A stretch of DNA of 23,825 bases from UBA1081 sp964454355. Its GTDB lineage: Bacteria > Bacillota > Clostridia > Oscillospirales > Acutalibacteraceae. The translations under genes and the position numbers were made by a program. The notes beneath the pieces were generated by a model that did not search any database, was not told the DNA's origin, and worked only from the letters and a program-made list of their open reading frames with translations. Location of the stretch: assembly GCA_964454355.1 (NCBI GenBank), contig CAYVTA010000020.1, positions 1 to 23,825 of the forward strand, read 5' to 3'. Positions 16,300-22,896 of this stretch are shown here, one piece after another; within the stretch, counting starts at the first letter, position 1, and every line of letters starts with the position of its first letter.

Positions 16300-17037
16300 T
16301 CATATTCCGCCGAAGCGACGGTTTCGTTTTTCAAAGGCTCTGAGGGCTTCATTGAAGTCGTCTTCTGTGAAATCAGGCCAAAGAATATCCGAAAACCACA
16401 ACTCTGAATAAGCCCCCTGCCATGTTAAGAAGTTTGACAGACGGTATTCTCCGCTGGGTCTGATTATTAAATCCGGGTCGGGTTGCCCCGCAGTGTAAAG
16501 ATGCTCTGAAATAAGAGCTTCGTCAATATCATCCGGTTTAATTTCACCGCTTGCTGCTTTTTTTGCAAGTTCTTTAACAGCCTGGGCTATTTCGTGTCTG
16601 CCGCCGTAGTTAATTGCAATGTTAAGAGTCACTCGGCTCTTATCTTTTGTAAGCTGCTCGGCATAATCCATAAGTGAAAGCAATTCGGGTGCAATTTCGG
16701 TTCTGTCGCCGAGAAATTTAAGGCGTATTCCTTTTTCCTCATTTTCACCAATTCGGTCTATAACCTCTTGGAGATAATCTTCGAAAAGCTCCATGATTGC
16801 ATTTACTTCAGCTTCGGGTCTTTTCCAATTTTCTGTTGAAAACGCATAGAAGGTAACACATTCAATTCCAAGGTCTGCGGCGTATTCGCCGATCCGTCTG
16901 AAATTTTTTGCCCCTTCTTTATGCCCCTCGCTTCTGGGCAACCCTCTTTGCTTTGCCCATCTGCCGTTGCCATCCATAATAAATCCCACATGGCGGGGAA
17001 GTACAGAAAACTCAGGCAAGGTTCTTTTATCGGACAT
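16300..17037 (-). CDS. uppS: Isoprenyl transferase (undecaprenyl diphosphate synthase)
   Basis: Cis-prenyltransferase that extends farnesyl diphosphate with isopentenyl diphosphate to the C55 carrier used in wall synthesis. It has 245 residues. Motifs in order: HVGFIMDGNGRWA with catalytic D22, GHKEGAKNFRRI, TFYAFSTENWKRP, INYGGRHEI, and SGEYRLSNFLTWQGAYSELWF with the C-terminal IPP-binding residues. The start is ATG with GGAG about 9 bases upstream, within the end of frr, and one base separates the two genes. Confidence 0.97.
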   Translation of the reverse strand: MSDKRTLPEFSVLPRHVGFIMDGNGRWAKQRGLPRSEGHKEGAKNFRRIGEYAADLGIECVTFYAFSTENWKRPEAEVNAIMELFEDYLQEVIDRIGENEEKGIRLKFLGDRTEIAPELLSLMDYAEQLTKDKSRVTLNIAINYGGRHEIAQAVKELAKKAASGEIKPDDIDEALISEHLYTAGQPDPDLIIRPSGEYRLSNFLTWQGAYSELWFSDILWPDFTEDDFNEALRAFEKRNRRFGGI

Positions 17038-17038
17038 A

Positions 17039-17599
17039 TCAGATCTCCATTATTTCGGCTGTTTTAGCTTTTTCTATTTCATCTATCTGCTTTATAAAAT
17101 CATCAGTGATTTTCTGAATCTTGTCTTCACCAAGCTTTTGATCGTCTTCAGTGATTTCAGAATTTTTCTTCATAGTCTTGAGTTTATCCATAGAGTCTCT
17201 TCTGAGCTGACGGATAGCAACTTTTGATTCCTCGGATATCTTTGAAATATCCTTTGTAAGCTGCTTTCTTCTTTCTTCTGTAAGAGGTGGGAAGTTAAGA
17301 CGAATAACAGTACCGTCATTTTGAGGATTGATACCTAAATCTGACTGCTGGATTGCTTTGCAGATAAGCGTTAAAGCCGATTTGTCCCAGGGCTGAATTA
17401 CAAGAGTTCTTGCATCAGCATTTGATATGCTTGCCATCTGAGCAATTGGTGTGGGGGTGCCGTAATAGTCAGCCTGTATCTTATCGAGTACCTTTGAACT
17501 TGCTCTTCCGGCTCTGATTGAGTCCAATTCAGAGTGAAGTGCATTGATGGTTTTGTTCATTCTTTCTTTTGTTTTTTCGTAAAGTTCTTTAAGCTCCAT
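17039..17599 (-). CDS. frr: Ribosome recycling factor
   Basis: With EF-G, splits post-termination ribosomes. It has 186 residues, the standard length. Family features: an N-terminal helix ending LDSIRAGRAS, then YYGTPTPIAQMASIS and LVIQPWDKSAL of the small domain, IRLNFPPLTEERRKQL, and a long charged C-terminal helix. The ATG has AGGAGG about 9 bases upstream. It lies 59 bases downstream of pyrH, and a possible internal promoter overlaps the end of pyrH. Confidence 0.98.
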   Translation of the reverse strand: MELKELYEKTKERMNKTINALHSELDSIRAGRASSKVLDKIQADYYGTPTPIAQMASISNADARTLVIQPWDKSALTLICKAIQQSDLGINPQNDGTVIRLNFPPLTEERRKQLTKDISKISEESKVAIRQLRRDSMDKLKTMKKNSEITEDDQKLGEDKIQKITDDFIKQIDEIEKAKTAEIMEI

Positions 17600-17637
17600 T
17601 AGTTAAGCCTCCTGAAAATTATTTATGTATCGCTTTT

Positions 17638-17666
17638 ATTGTATAATATATTTTGTCATCAGTCAA
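17638..17666 (-). promoter_or_regulatory. Candidate internal promoter ahead of frr
   Basis: On the minus strand, TTGACT (17666-17661), within the last codons of pyrH, is followed after 17 bases by TACAAT (17643-17638). It would start a transcript near 17630, with a leader of about 30 bases to frr. It is good by sequence, but AT-rich spacers give chance matches. Confidence 0.45.
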
Positions 17667-18366
17667 GAACAAGTGTACCAATATTTTCTCCGCACACTGC
17701 TTTGAGAATATTGGACGGATCCTGAAGATTGAAAACAAGAATCGGAATGTTGTTATCCTTGCACAATGCTGCAGCAGTGCTGTCCATAACACCGTAACCC
17801 TTTTCAACGACATCTGCATGTGTAAGTGTATCAAACTTTACAGCATCGTCAAACTTATTCGGATCCTTATTATAAACACCGTCAACATTTGTTGCCTTGA
17901 GCATAACGTCGGCCTTGATTTCAGCAGCTCTTAATGATGCGGCTGTGTCTGTGCTGAAAAATGGTGAGCCTGTGCCGCAGCCGAAAATAACGACTCTGCC
18001 TTTTTCAAAGTGTCTGATTGCTTTGTTGCGGATATAGGGTTCTGCGATCTGACGCATTTCAATGGCAGTCTGAACTCTTACGGGAACATCCATCTGTTCA
18101 AGAGTGTCAGCGATTGCAAGTGCATTCATTGTGGTTGCAAGCATACCGATATGGTCAGCCCTCGTTCTGTCCATGCTGCCGCTGGAGCGACCTCTCCAAA
18201 AATTTCCTCCTCCCACAACGATTCCGATTTCTGTTCCGATTTCGGCACATTCCTTGATTACCTTGCATACGCTTGCAACTGTATCAAAGTCAATGCCCTG
18301 TTTTTTTTCACCGGCGAGAACTTCACCGCTGAGTTTTAAAAGTATACGGTTGTATTTTTTTTCCAT
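17659..18366 (-). CDS. pyrH: UMP kinase
   Basis: Phosphorylates UMP to UDP with ATP; a hexameric, bacterial-type enzyme of the amino acid kinase family. It has 235 residues. Motifs: LKLSGEVLAG at the N-terminus, IVVGGGNFWRG, DHIGMLATTMNALAIADTLE, a glycine-rich GCGTGSPFFSTDTAASLRA, and MLKATNVDGVYNKDP. The ATG has GGAGGT about 12 bases upstream and is preceded by a good promoter. It is the first gene of the nine-gene operon here. The often-seen upstream neighbours rpsB and tsf are not present; a divergent nahK is found instead. Confidence 0.98.
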   Translation of the reverse strand: MEKKYNRILLKLSGEVLAGEKKQGIDFDTVASVCKVIKECAEIGTEIGIVVGGGNFWRGRSSGSMDRTRADHIGMLATTMNALAIADTLEQMDVPVRVQTAIEMRQIAEPYIRNKAIRHFEKGRVVIFGCGTGSPFFSTDTAASLRAAEIKADVMLKATNVDGVYNKDPNKFDDAVKFDTLTHADVVEKGYGVMDSTAAALCKDNNIPILVFNLQDPSNILKAVCGENIGTLVLD

Positions 18367-18410
18367 GTGTTTTAGGTACCTCCGTTTTATTAGCTAATAC
18401 ATTTTATACT

Positions 18411-18439
18411 ATTTTACAATATTTTTTTCAAACTGTAAA
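18411..18439 (-). promoter_or_regulatory. Promoter of the pyrH operon
   Basis: On the minus strand, TTTACA (18439-18434), a 17-base spacer, then TAAAAT (18416-18411). Expected start near 18404, with a leader of about 38 bases to pyrH. Confidence 0.65.
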
Positions 18440-18447
18440 GAGTATTA

Positions 18448-18476
18448 TTGACTAAATCAGAAAAAAAGTATATAAT
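18448..18476 (+). promoter_or_regulatory. Promoter of nahK
   Basis: On the plus strand, TTGACT (18448-18453), a 17-base spacer, then a consensus TATAAT (18471-18476). Its -35 is only 8 bases from the -35 of the divergent pyrH promoter, so the two polymerases would compete for the same face of about 65 bp of DNA. Confidence 0.8.
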
Positions 18477-18509
18477 GTTGTTAATTTTGTAGGGAGAGGT
18501 AAAGAAAAT

Positions 18510-19637
18510 ATGGATATATTGAAAGAAAAACTGCCTGAAACTATTGATGAAATTCTTTCTGCATACGGAATTTCCAATCTTGATGCATGGGGAGTGATTC
18601 ATAACGGTCATATCAACCATACCTATACAATCGAGTTTACTGACAGTAGCGATAAGCGAGTAAAGTGGCTTTTGCAGAATATCAACACCAATGTATTTAA
18701 AAAACCTATGGAGCTTATGGATAATGTAATGCGTGTGACCGATTTTCTTCGTGGTAAAATATCTGAAGAGGGCGGAGATCCGGAGAGAGAGACTCTTACT
18801 GTTTATCCTACAACTGACGGAAAAAATTGCTTTGTTGACTCTAACGGCAAGTGTTGGAGGGTATACAATTTTGTAGACAATGCTTTTTCATATAACAGTA
18901 TTGAAAATCCACAGCTTTTTTACAGAGCCGGTGCTGCTTTCGGTAAATTTCAGGCTCAGCTTGCGGATTTCCCCATTGATACTCTCTTTGAAACAATTGA
19001 AGATTTTCACCATACATATAAGAGACTTCACAATCTTAAGACTGCTGAGGAAAAAAATGCTTCCGGCAGAGCTGAAAATGTAAAAGCAGAACTTGAGTTT
19101 GCTTATGCGAGAGAAGATGATACAAGAAAAGTTGTTGATCTTATTGAAAAAGGTGAAATTCCTGTAAGAGTTACACACAACGATACAAAGCTGAATAATA
19201 TTATGTTTGACAGCAATACAAAGAGTCCCATTTGCGTCGTTGATCTTGATACGGTCATGCCCGGTTCAGCTCTTTATGATTTCGGTGATGCTATTCGTTT
19301 TGGTGCAAGTACTGCCGCAGAAGATGAAAAAGATCTTTCAAAGGTCAGTATGGATATCGGACTGTATGAGCAGTATGTAAAAGGCTATCTTTCAACGGCA
19401 GGTAAGAGCCTTAATTCAAAAGAAATCGAGTATCTGCCATTTTCTGCAAAGCTTCTTACTCTTGAATGCGGTATAAGGTTCCTTACTGACTACATTGACG
19501 GTGATGTGTACTTCGGAACGTCATATCCGGAGCATAACCTTGATCGCTGCCGTACTCAGTTTAAACTTGTTGCAGACATGGAAGAAAAATTTGATGATAT
19601 GGTGAAGATCACCATGGATGCTTACAATAATCTGTAG
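18510..19637 (+). CDS. nahK: N-acetylhexosamine 1-kinase (APH-fold sugar kinase)
   Basis: Phosphorylates the anomeric hydroxyl of GlcNAc or GalNAc, as in the lacto-N-biose/galacto-N-biose pathway described in bifidobacteria. It has 375 residues. Although in the aminoglycoside phosphotransferase fold, long blocks match NahK as I remember it: DGHINTTY-like NGHINHTY (32-39), RVTHNDTKLNNIM (220-232) with catalytic D225, VVDLDTVMPGSALYDFGD (243-260) with metal-binding D245, IRFGASTAAEDEKDLSKV (262-279), and later LLTLECGIRFLTDY and YPEHNLDR. This makes a resistance gene unlikely. The start is ATG with AGAGGT 9 bases upstream and a consensus promoter. The phosphorylase, GalT and GalE partners of the pathway are not in the window. 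The TAG stop overlaps the ribosome site of the next gene, so the membrane protein is co-transcribed. Confidence 0.9.
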   Translation: MDILKEKLPETIDEILSAYGISNLDAWGVIHNGHINHTYTIEFTDSSDKRVKWLLQNINTNVFKKPMELMDNVMRVTDFLRGKISEEGGDPERETLTVYPTTDGKNCFVDSNGKCWRVYNFVDNAFSYNSIENPQLFYRAGAAFGKFQAQLADFPIDTLFETIEDFHHTYKRLHNLKTAEEKNASGRAENVKAELEFAYAREDDTRKVVDLIEKGEIPVRVTHNDTKLNNIMFDSNTKSPICVVDLDTVMPGSALYDFGDAIRFGASTAAEDEKDLSKVSMDIGLYEQYVKGYLSTAGKSLNSKEIEYLPFSAKLLTLECGIRFLTDYIDGDVYFGTSYPEHNLDRCRTQFKLVADMEEKFDDMVKITMDAYNNL

Positions 19638-19648
19638 GAGAAAAATTT

Positions 19649-20350
19649 ATGAAAAAAACAGATGATACAAAGGCTTTGAATATAAATGCCAATTCTGCTT
19701 TTCTTGCAGCTTCGATCGCATTGGTTACAAGCTCTGTTTTAGTTAATCTTACAAACGGCTTAAACGGTGAATCAGTCCTTTATTATGTGTTCGGAATATT
19801 GGCGATTACAGCAAGTCTTTTCACTTTTATAATGACCGTAAAAGGCTTCGGTATCGTGAATAAGTCTTGCCGTGCAGACGAGAAAAACGAAAATTATTAC
19901 ATGGGCAGAAATCTTCAAATTCTTTCCGTTGTTTCTATTGTGATTACTGCAATTTTGACGATTGTTGCATTTTTTCTTGCGGTTATAATTGCAAGCTATG
20001 ATTCTGCAGATTCCCTAACTGCTGCAGATTATCAGGCACAAAACAACGTGCTTATCATAATGGCTGTGGTTAGTGTCGTTATGCAGATATTTGATATAAC
20101 TCTTCCTTATATAATATATCTTTGGAAAAAATATAAAACTGCCCAAGGCGGCAATAATTTGGCTCTTTTAACAGTTATAATTATGATAACACAGCTTGTT
20201 ATTGCGGCATTCAATTCCATTTATATTGCAAGAGGAAGTGACAATAGCTTTCTTTCTGCTTTCACGATCGTGCTTGATGTAGCAGAAGGACTTGCTATGA
20301 TGATTTTCTTTATGAATGAAAGAAAAAGATTAACTTCTTTTGAACTATAA
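19649..20350 (+). CDS. Uncharacterised six-helix membrane protein
   Basis: I do not recognise this 233-residue protein. It has six predicted membrane segments at roughly 16-35, 43-65, 90-115, 134-158, 170-193 and 200-222, with short loops and a basic C-terminus (NERKRLTSFEL). Lys and Arg residues flank segments 2, 4 and 6. The loop between segments 3 and 4 (about 116-133) is acidic and likely outside. I see no signal peptide, catalytic motif or nucleotide-binding site. The ribosome site AGGAG begins in the stop codon of nahK, 11 bases upstream, and a terminator follows, so nahK and this gene form one transcript. A role in uptake or sensing of amino sugars is conceivable only from that linkage. 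It lacks the size or motifs of the usual sugar permeases. Confidence 0.75.
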   Translation: MKKTDDTKALNINANSAFLAASIALVTSSVLVNLTNGLNGESVLYYVFGILAITASLFTFIMTVKGFGIVNKSCRADEKNENYYMGRNLQILSVVSIVITAILTIVAFFLAVIIASYDSADSLTAADYQAQNNVLIIMAVVSVVMQIFDITLPYIIYLWKKYKTAQGGNNLALLTVIIMITQLVIAAFNSIYIARGSDNSFLSAFTIVLDVAEGLAMMIFFMNERKRLTSFEL

Positions 20351-20364
20351 AACTGCATAAAGAA

Positions 20365-20386
20365 AAGCCACCGAAAGCGGTGGCTT
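20365..20386. terminator. Bidirectional terminator between convergent genes
   Basis: A 9-bp perfect stem, AAGCCACCG (20365-20373) with its complement at 20378-20386, closes an AAAG loop. On the plus strand AATTTATT follows and on the minus strand TTCTTTAT, so either direction may end here. It ends the nahK transcript and the lipase/epimerase transcript. Confidence 0.85.
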
Positions 20387-20398
20387 AATTTATTGCCA

Positions 20399-21172
20399 TT
20401 ATTTAAGGTTGTTCATAAATTCAAAGCTTTCTTTGCAGGATTCCATTGCATTAACAGTCCAGTTGTTATCCTGTTCAAACATAATGTAGGGGATTCCCAT
20501 TTCCTTTGCTGTTTCATAGCAGGCATAAAGATCAACCTGACCTTTACCAAGCTCTGTGAATGCCCATGGATGCTCTTGACCTTCAACGGTGTTGTAGTCC
20601 TTAAAATGAAGCACCTTAACTCTGTTCTGCATCTTCTTAAGATATTTTGCAGGGTCTTCGCCTGCAATCTGTATCCATGCTACATCAGGAACAAACCAAA
20701 GCAGATCTTCGTCAAAATCTTCAATCATTCTGTCGAGAATACTTCTTCCGCCGTAAAGCTTTAAGTCAAAATCGTGGTTGTGATATGCAAGATGAACTCC
20801 ACGTTCACGCATTTTTTCAGCAACAGGTCTCAGGTCAGCAATGAATTTTTCAACGCCTTCTTCGGTTCTTTCATATTCACCGGGCATACAACCGATACCA
20901 AGACAATCACAACCGAGATTAAGGTGCTCGTCGATAACCGCATCTGTTTCCTTCATCATTCTCTCAAAAGGAGTATGAGTAACACATACATCCATATTGT
21001 ATTTCTTTACTGTATTTGCCAGCTCATTCCAGTCAACCTTGCCGATTCCGGATATCTGAATATTCTTAACGCCCCATGAAGCAAGCTGCGAAAGTGCAGA
21101 ATCAATATCCTCTATGGTTTTGCAGTAATCACGAATTGTAAAAAGCTGGATACCGGATTTAATATCGTTCAT
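20399..21172 (-). CDS. Sugar phosphate isomerase/epimerase (xylose isomerase-like TIM barrel)
   Basis: A 257-residue cytoplasmic TIM-barrel protein of the AP-endonuclease-2/xylose-isomerase-like superfamily. Likely metal or catalytic residues are in the expected places: the strand YHNHDFD near residue 130, VPDVAWIQIAGEDP with its Asp, LHFKDY with His and Asp, and FEQD near the end. Known relatives isomerise or epimerise keto-sugars, inositol derivatives or hydroxypyruvate; the substrate here is not determinable. The ATG has GGGAG about 10 bases upstream, lying in the end of the secreted hydrolase gene, and only 6 bases separate the two genes. That linkage of an exported esterase-like protein to a cytoplasmic sugar enzyme is unusual. 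A terminator lies just past the stop. Confidence 0.88.
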   Translation of the reverse strand: MNDIKSGIQLFTIRDYCKTIEDIDSALSQLASWGVKNIQISGIGKVDWNELANTVKKYNMDVCVTHTPFERMMKETDAVIDEHLNLGCDCLGIGCMPGEYERTEEGVEKFIADLRPVAEKMRERGVHLAYHNHDFDLKLYGGRSILDRMIEDFDEDLLWFVPDVAWIQIAGEDPAKYLKKMQNRVKVLHFKDYNTVEGQEHPWAFTELGKGQVDLYACYETAKEMGIPYIMFEQDNNWTVNAMESCKESFEFMNNLK

Positions 21173-21178
21173 ATTTTT

Positions 21179-22738
21179 TTATCTCCCTTCAATAGCTCCG
21201 AGGAAAGACATAAGAATTTCCCAGAAAGAATACAGAAAATCATAAATCTTTTCGAATAATGTCTTGCTTGCAGATTTGTATGTATCTGAATTGTTTTCTG
21301 CTGTAAGAGGTACGATTGCATCATCAATGTTGATAAGGAACTGAGGGTAGTCCGTATTATCCCAAATTGTAGGCTGAATTTCACTTGCAAAAATAAATCT
21401 GATAAGCCCCCACTGAGCATCGTTGTGGTCTGAATGCATAAGATCTTTAATAAACCAAGTGTATTCGGGGTATGCACAGGTTGAAGCATCGATCATGTTG
21501 TCAGCAGAGATGTGATTATGACCGCAGTCAACAGCCTGAACATAATCTTCACCGAGAGTTGTGTTTGCAGTAGCACAGGTTGCACCGAAAGATGTGTTTA
21601 CTGTGTCAATAACGCTGTCACCGATATTCATCTGACTTACACATACGGGAGGAATTGTGCTGCCATACTTTGAGATTATCGCAAGATTGCCGCCGTTTTC
21701 AATAACACCGTCAAGAATCTCTTTGTTATTTGACTGAATCTCATAGTGATAATAGTCGATTTTCTCAACAAACGCATCGCTGACATTGTCTCCGATAAGA
21801 AGCTCTTTTGCACTTTCATATTCGTCAGTGCCGATAAGAGCCCAAATACCTGCCATTTTTGCAAATGTTGTCTGTAATCCCAGTTCAAATACATCGTCAA
21901 TGATTGCATAGTTCATATCTTCTGCAATGCTGAGAATGTTGCCGAGAACACCTGCTTTTGAAAGAGCGTCAAGAAGAACATTAATAAGCGAAGCAGATAC
22001 GTCATCACCCATCATTGTTTTAAGGTATGTGACAAAGCCGGTCTCGTCAAATTTTATCTGACCGCTGAAAGGCTCACCGCAGGTAGCAACGCCGTTAAAA
22101 CCGCCTGAAAGCATAACTACGCTGTTTACATACTCATAATCATAATCGTGAAGATATGTAGTAACTACGCAAGTACCCATACTAAAGCCTACAAGGTTAA
22201 CTTTTTCTGCACCCGTTGCATCAAGTACTGCTTCAATACATTCATGAAGCTGTTGTGCAATAGTTACCATGTCAAGACGCCAGTCATAGCTGAAATGTAC
22301 AACTTCTTCTGCATCAAATCCGAGATTTTTCGATTCAATTGCAATTTTTCCTGAGAGGATAGTAGCATTATCGGGAATTGTGTAATTTGAAATTGTATTA
22401 TATACAGGCTCACCGTTTTCATCGCAGGCAATACCGTCAAAAATCTTTACAAGTGCTTTACTCAAAGGCTCTCCAAGCTCTGAATAATCGCCGCTTGCAA
22501 AGCTTGAACCTAAAGGAACAATAAGGTCTTTTACCGCATCAACGATAGTGTCTGTTGAAGGAACAAAAGCGTTTTCTCCCGTTTCGGCAAAGATGATGTC
22601 AGATGACATAATACCGTCGACAAAAACAACAGGAAGTATATCTGCTTCATCAGATGCGAAAACTGTTGCAGACATACAGCTTGTAACCATTATAATCGAC
22701 ATAAGTACGCTGAGAAATTTTTTAAGAGATTTTTTCAT
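21179..22738 (-). CDS. Secreted alpha/beta hydrolase, lipase-like
   Basis: A 519-residue exported protein. The signal peptide (MKKSLKKFLSVLMS..., cleavage near VFA-S at residue 28) is followed by PVVFVDGIMSS, the oxyanion-side loop seen in lipases and LCAT-like hydrolases. VHFSYDWRLD then matches the F.YDWR strand of that group. The nucleophile elbow is GFSMGT with S186. Histidine candidates for the triad lie in GHNHISADNMID (about residues 406-417). The last 25 residues (KIYDFLYSFWEILMSFLG) are aromatic and hydrophobic and could contact the membrane. The frame runs 15 codons further upstream, but the ATG at 22738 has AAGGAG upstream and starts the signal peptide, and the promoter's expected start lies inside the longer version. 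Lipid or ester substrates are likely but unproven. It is first in a two-gene transcript with a sugar isomerase/epimerase. Confidence 0.85.
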   Translation of the reverse strand: MKKSLKKFLSVLMSIIMVTSCMSATVFASDEADILPVVFVDGIMSSDIIFAETGENAFVPSTDTIVDAVKDLIVPLGSSFASGDYSELGEPLSKALVKIFDGIACDENGEPVYNTISNYTIPDNATILSGKIAIESKNLGFDAEEVVHFSYDWRLDMVTIAQQLHECIEAVLDATGAEKVNLVGFSMGTCVVTTYLHDYDYEYVNSVVMLSGGFNGVATCGEPFSGQIKFDETGFVTYLKTMMGDDVSASLINVLLDALSKAGVLGNILSIAEDMNYAIIDDVFELGLQTTFAKMAGIWALIGTDEYESAKELLIGDNVSDAFVEKIDYYHYEIQSNNKEILDGVIENGGNLAIISKYGSTIPPVCVSQMNIGDSVIDTVNTSFGATCATANTTLGEDYVQAVDCGHNHISADNMIDASTCAYPEYTWFIKDLMHSDHNDAQWGLIRFIFASEIQPTIWDNTDYPQFLINIDDAIVPLTAENNSDTYKSASKTLFEKIYDFLYSFWEILMSFLGAIEGR

Positions 22739-22771
22739 GTTGCTTCTCCTTTTTTCTGATGATACAGGATA

Positions 22772-22799
22772 AGTATACCACAATTGCCGAAAAATTCAA
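22772..22799 (-). promoter_or_regulatory. Promoter of the lipase/epimerase transcript
   Basis: On the minus strand, TTGAAT (22799-22794), a 16-base spacer, then TATACT (22777-22772). Expected start near 22765, leaving about 27 bases before the ATG at 22738. This excludes the longer upstream start. Confidence 0.65.
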
Positions 22800-22835
22800 T
22801 ATATTTGTAAAATTTACTTTATAATAAAAAATTGC

Positions 22836-22863
22836 TTGCAATATATTTAAAAAAGTGTATAAT
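22836..22863 (+). promoter_or_regulatory. Promoter of metG
   Basis: On the plus strand, TTGCAA (22836-22841), a 16-base spacer, then consensus TATAAT (22858-22863). The -35 lies in a small inverted repeat, ATTGC-TT-GCAAT (22831-22842). The leader would be about 27 bases, too short for a T-box. Confidence 0.7.
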
Positions 22864-22896
22864 TAGATTTGTATAACTTTATGGAGGCCTAAATTA

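Noticed and set aside
18510..19637. Aminoglycoside resistance gene
   Set aside because: It shares only the APH fold; the conserved blocks match N-acetylhexosamine 1-kinase much more closely.
20393..20764. 123-codon plus-strand open frame beginning after the nahK-unit terminator
   Set aside because: It is antisense to the isomerase/epimerase over nearly its whole length and lies behind a terminator.
22764..22896. T-box or SAM riboswitch ahead of metG
   Set aside because: The predicted leader is only about 27 bases, with no room for either structure.
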